This document shows positions 5,735 to 6,536 of a stretch of 6,536 nucleotides of DNA, in pieces. The DNA is taken from NCBI GenBank assembly GCA_035634255.1, contig DASQDI010000086.1, positions 1 through 6,536 of the forward strand. The letters are read 5' to 3'. The stretch's first letter is position 1, and each line of letters opens with the position of its first letter. This DNA is from DATLMR01 sp035634255. Lineage in GTDB: Bacteria; Acidobacteriota; Blastocatellia; UBA7656. Position numbers and translations under genes: made by a program. Below the pieces are notes generated by a model that worked only from the letters and a program-made list of their open reading frames with translations, was not told the origin of the DNA and made no database searches.

Positions 5735-6490
5735 TCAGAGCGCTTCGCGGCTGAAGTAGTCGGGCGGGAAGGTTTGGTTGAGACGTATGCTCGTGAAAGC
5801 CAGCTCGTAGGCCGGCCGGCCGTTGACCGAGAGCCTCTGAATGAACGGGAGCCGGGCCCCTTCTACGGCGCGGTAGTCCGTATAGTCTATCCTCTTATCC
5901 CCGACTTCGATCCTGCTGACGAGGCGGCTCTGGTCGGCGTAAAGGACCCACCTGCCGGTGGCGAACCTGACCTCGAATTTATCTTCCGCCCCCGCACGCC
6001 CTAAGTAGACGACCGCCGTCGCCGGGTCGGAGAGCAGCCTGAGGACCGGGACCAGACCGAACGTTTCGACGCTGAAGTCGACGCCTTCGAACTGGATGCC
6101 TTCCGTTTGATTCACTTCCTCCACCAGCCTGCCCTGCTCATAGACGGCCTTACGATACGCCGAGCGGCCGTCAAACAGATCGAACCGTTCCCTCAGCCCC
6201 TTCGGGTCTACCGTATGCCTTTTGAAAGCCTTGCCATCCATAAAGACCGTCACCTTCCGATTAAAGCGGCCGGGCGCTTCAACGCCGCCGGCGGCGCTGA
6301 ATGAAATTGTCTTCATTGCTTCGTTGAAGGAGGCCGACAGAGCGCCGCGGCCCTCTAAGACGTTATGCGCCCTCAGCAACTCCCGGATTAATTCTCTGGC
6401 AGCGGGGTCGTCCGTCTTTTCGATGGGCGGCGCCGCCGACGCGAGCCAGATGAGGGCAATTAAAAACAAGACATAGGTACAGTTCTTCAT
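5735..6490 (-). CDS. Secreted LolA-like (outer-membrane lipoprotein-sorting type) protein
   Basis: A 251-aa exported protein resembling the LolA/LolB-like fold, a half-open beta barrel that shields lipid groups in the periplasm. It has a Sec signal peptide (MKNCTYVLFLIALIWLASA, then APP) with an apparent signal peptidase I site after ASA. No lipobox is seen, so it should be soluble. The mature part alternates beta strands typical of LolA-like families: VTVFMDGKAFKRH, ERFDLFDGRSAYRK, WVLYADQSRLVSRIEV, and the closing IDYTDYRAVEGARLPF with NQTFPPDYFS. Two ATGs are adjacent (6491-6493 and 6488-6490); GGAG is six bases before the second and only three before the first, so 6490 is preferred. The fold call rests on overall pattern and its lipid or protein cargo is unknown. 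The hairpin and a 172-base gap suggest it is transcribed apart from the CHAT cluster. Confidence 0.7.
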   Translation of the reverse strand: MKNCTYVLFLIALIWLASAAPPIEKTDDPAARELIRELLRAHNVLEGRGALSASFNEAMKTISFSAAGGVEAPGRFNRKVTVFMDGKAFKRHTVDPKGLRERFDLFDGRSAYRKAVYEQGRLVEEVNQTEGIQFEGVDFSVETFGLVPVLRLLSDPATAVVYLGRAGAEDKFEVRFATGRWVLYADQSRLVSRIEVGDKRIDYTDYRAVEGARLPFIQRLSVNGRPAYELAFTSIRLNQTFPPDYFSREAL

Positions 6491-6506
6491 CATCTTCTCC
6501 TTTTCT

Positions 6507-6535
6507 GCCCATCAGGCTGATGAGCCTGACCGGGC
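6507..6535 (-). promoter_or_regulatory. Imperfect hairpin just upstream of the LolA-like gene
   Basis: Bases 6512-6518 (tcaggct) pair exactly with 6523-6529 (agcctga) around a four-base loop, and an outer gccc/gggc pair (6507-6510 and 6532-6535) extends the stem after a small internal loop. It ends a few bases before the ribosome binding site of the downstream gene. No T-run follows on the minus strand, so it may be a leader structure or the end of an upstream gene outside the window. Confidence 0.45.
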
Positions 6536-6536
6536 G

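Noticed and set aside
1..6536. CRISPR array or Cas effector accompanying the CHAT protease
   Set aside because: No regularly spaced direct repeats and no Cas-like coding sequence are visible. The resemblance to the type III-E system is limited to the protease, sigma and inhibitor logic.

Overview
The window looks like a GC-rich Gram-negative bacterial chromosome. The most likely source is an Acidobacteriota-type genome, possibly Blastocatellia. I infer this from three things: the secreted TPR-CHAT protease, ECF sigma factor and zinc-finger anti-sigma cluster; the LolA-like periplasmic protein; and the short 'aatccgaaatccaaaatc'-type extragenic repeats. The taxon is a pattern-based guess, not proven. 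Every gene I can support is on the minus strand, so transcription runs from high to low coordinates. I saw no frameshift, insertion sequence, CRISPR array or tRNA.

Left block (1-953): a ribosomal and GTPase operon in the order rplU (L21), rpmA (L27), then the first 47 codons of obg/cgtA, which runs off the window. It has a near-ideal sigma-70 promoter with perfect -35 and -10 hexamers at 888-917. The L21 start is a GTG at 845 behind a strong Shine-Dalgarno. A small inverted-repeat element (about 155-233) lies between rpmA and obg and almost reaches the obg start codon.

Gap (954-1431): about 480 bases with no gene I can support. It holds short palindromes and weak ORFs only.

Centre (1432-5562): a three-gene cluster. 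The first gene is a large exported TPR-CHAT protein with an intact caspase-like His/Cys dyad (H704, C751). The second, 17 bases later, is an ECF-type sigma factor whose ribosome binding site abuts the end of the CHAT gene. The third is a membrane-spanning zinc-finger anti-sigma factor with an extracytoplasmic coiled coil, a linker and a C-terminal beta-rich domain. The likely logic is a signalling unit: the anti-sigma holds the sigma factor at the membrane, and the CHAT protease, predicted to act on the outer side of the inner membrane, may cut the anti-sigma or another partner. This resembles the known type III-E CRISPR arrangement, where the TPR-CHAT protease Csx29 cleaves Csx30, which restrains an RpoE-like sigma factor. 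Here no CRISPR component is present, and the protease carries a signal peptide.

Right block (5563-6536): a perfect 16-bp hairpin (5680-5716) separates the CHAT cluster from an upstream gene for a secreted LolA-like protein (5735-6490). A further imperfect hairpin lies directly ahead of that gene's ribosome binding site at the window edge.
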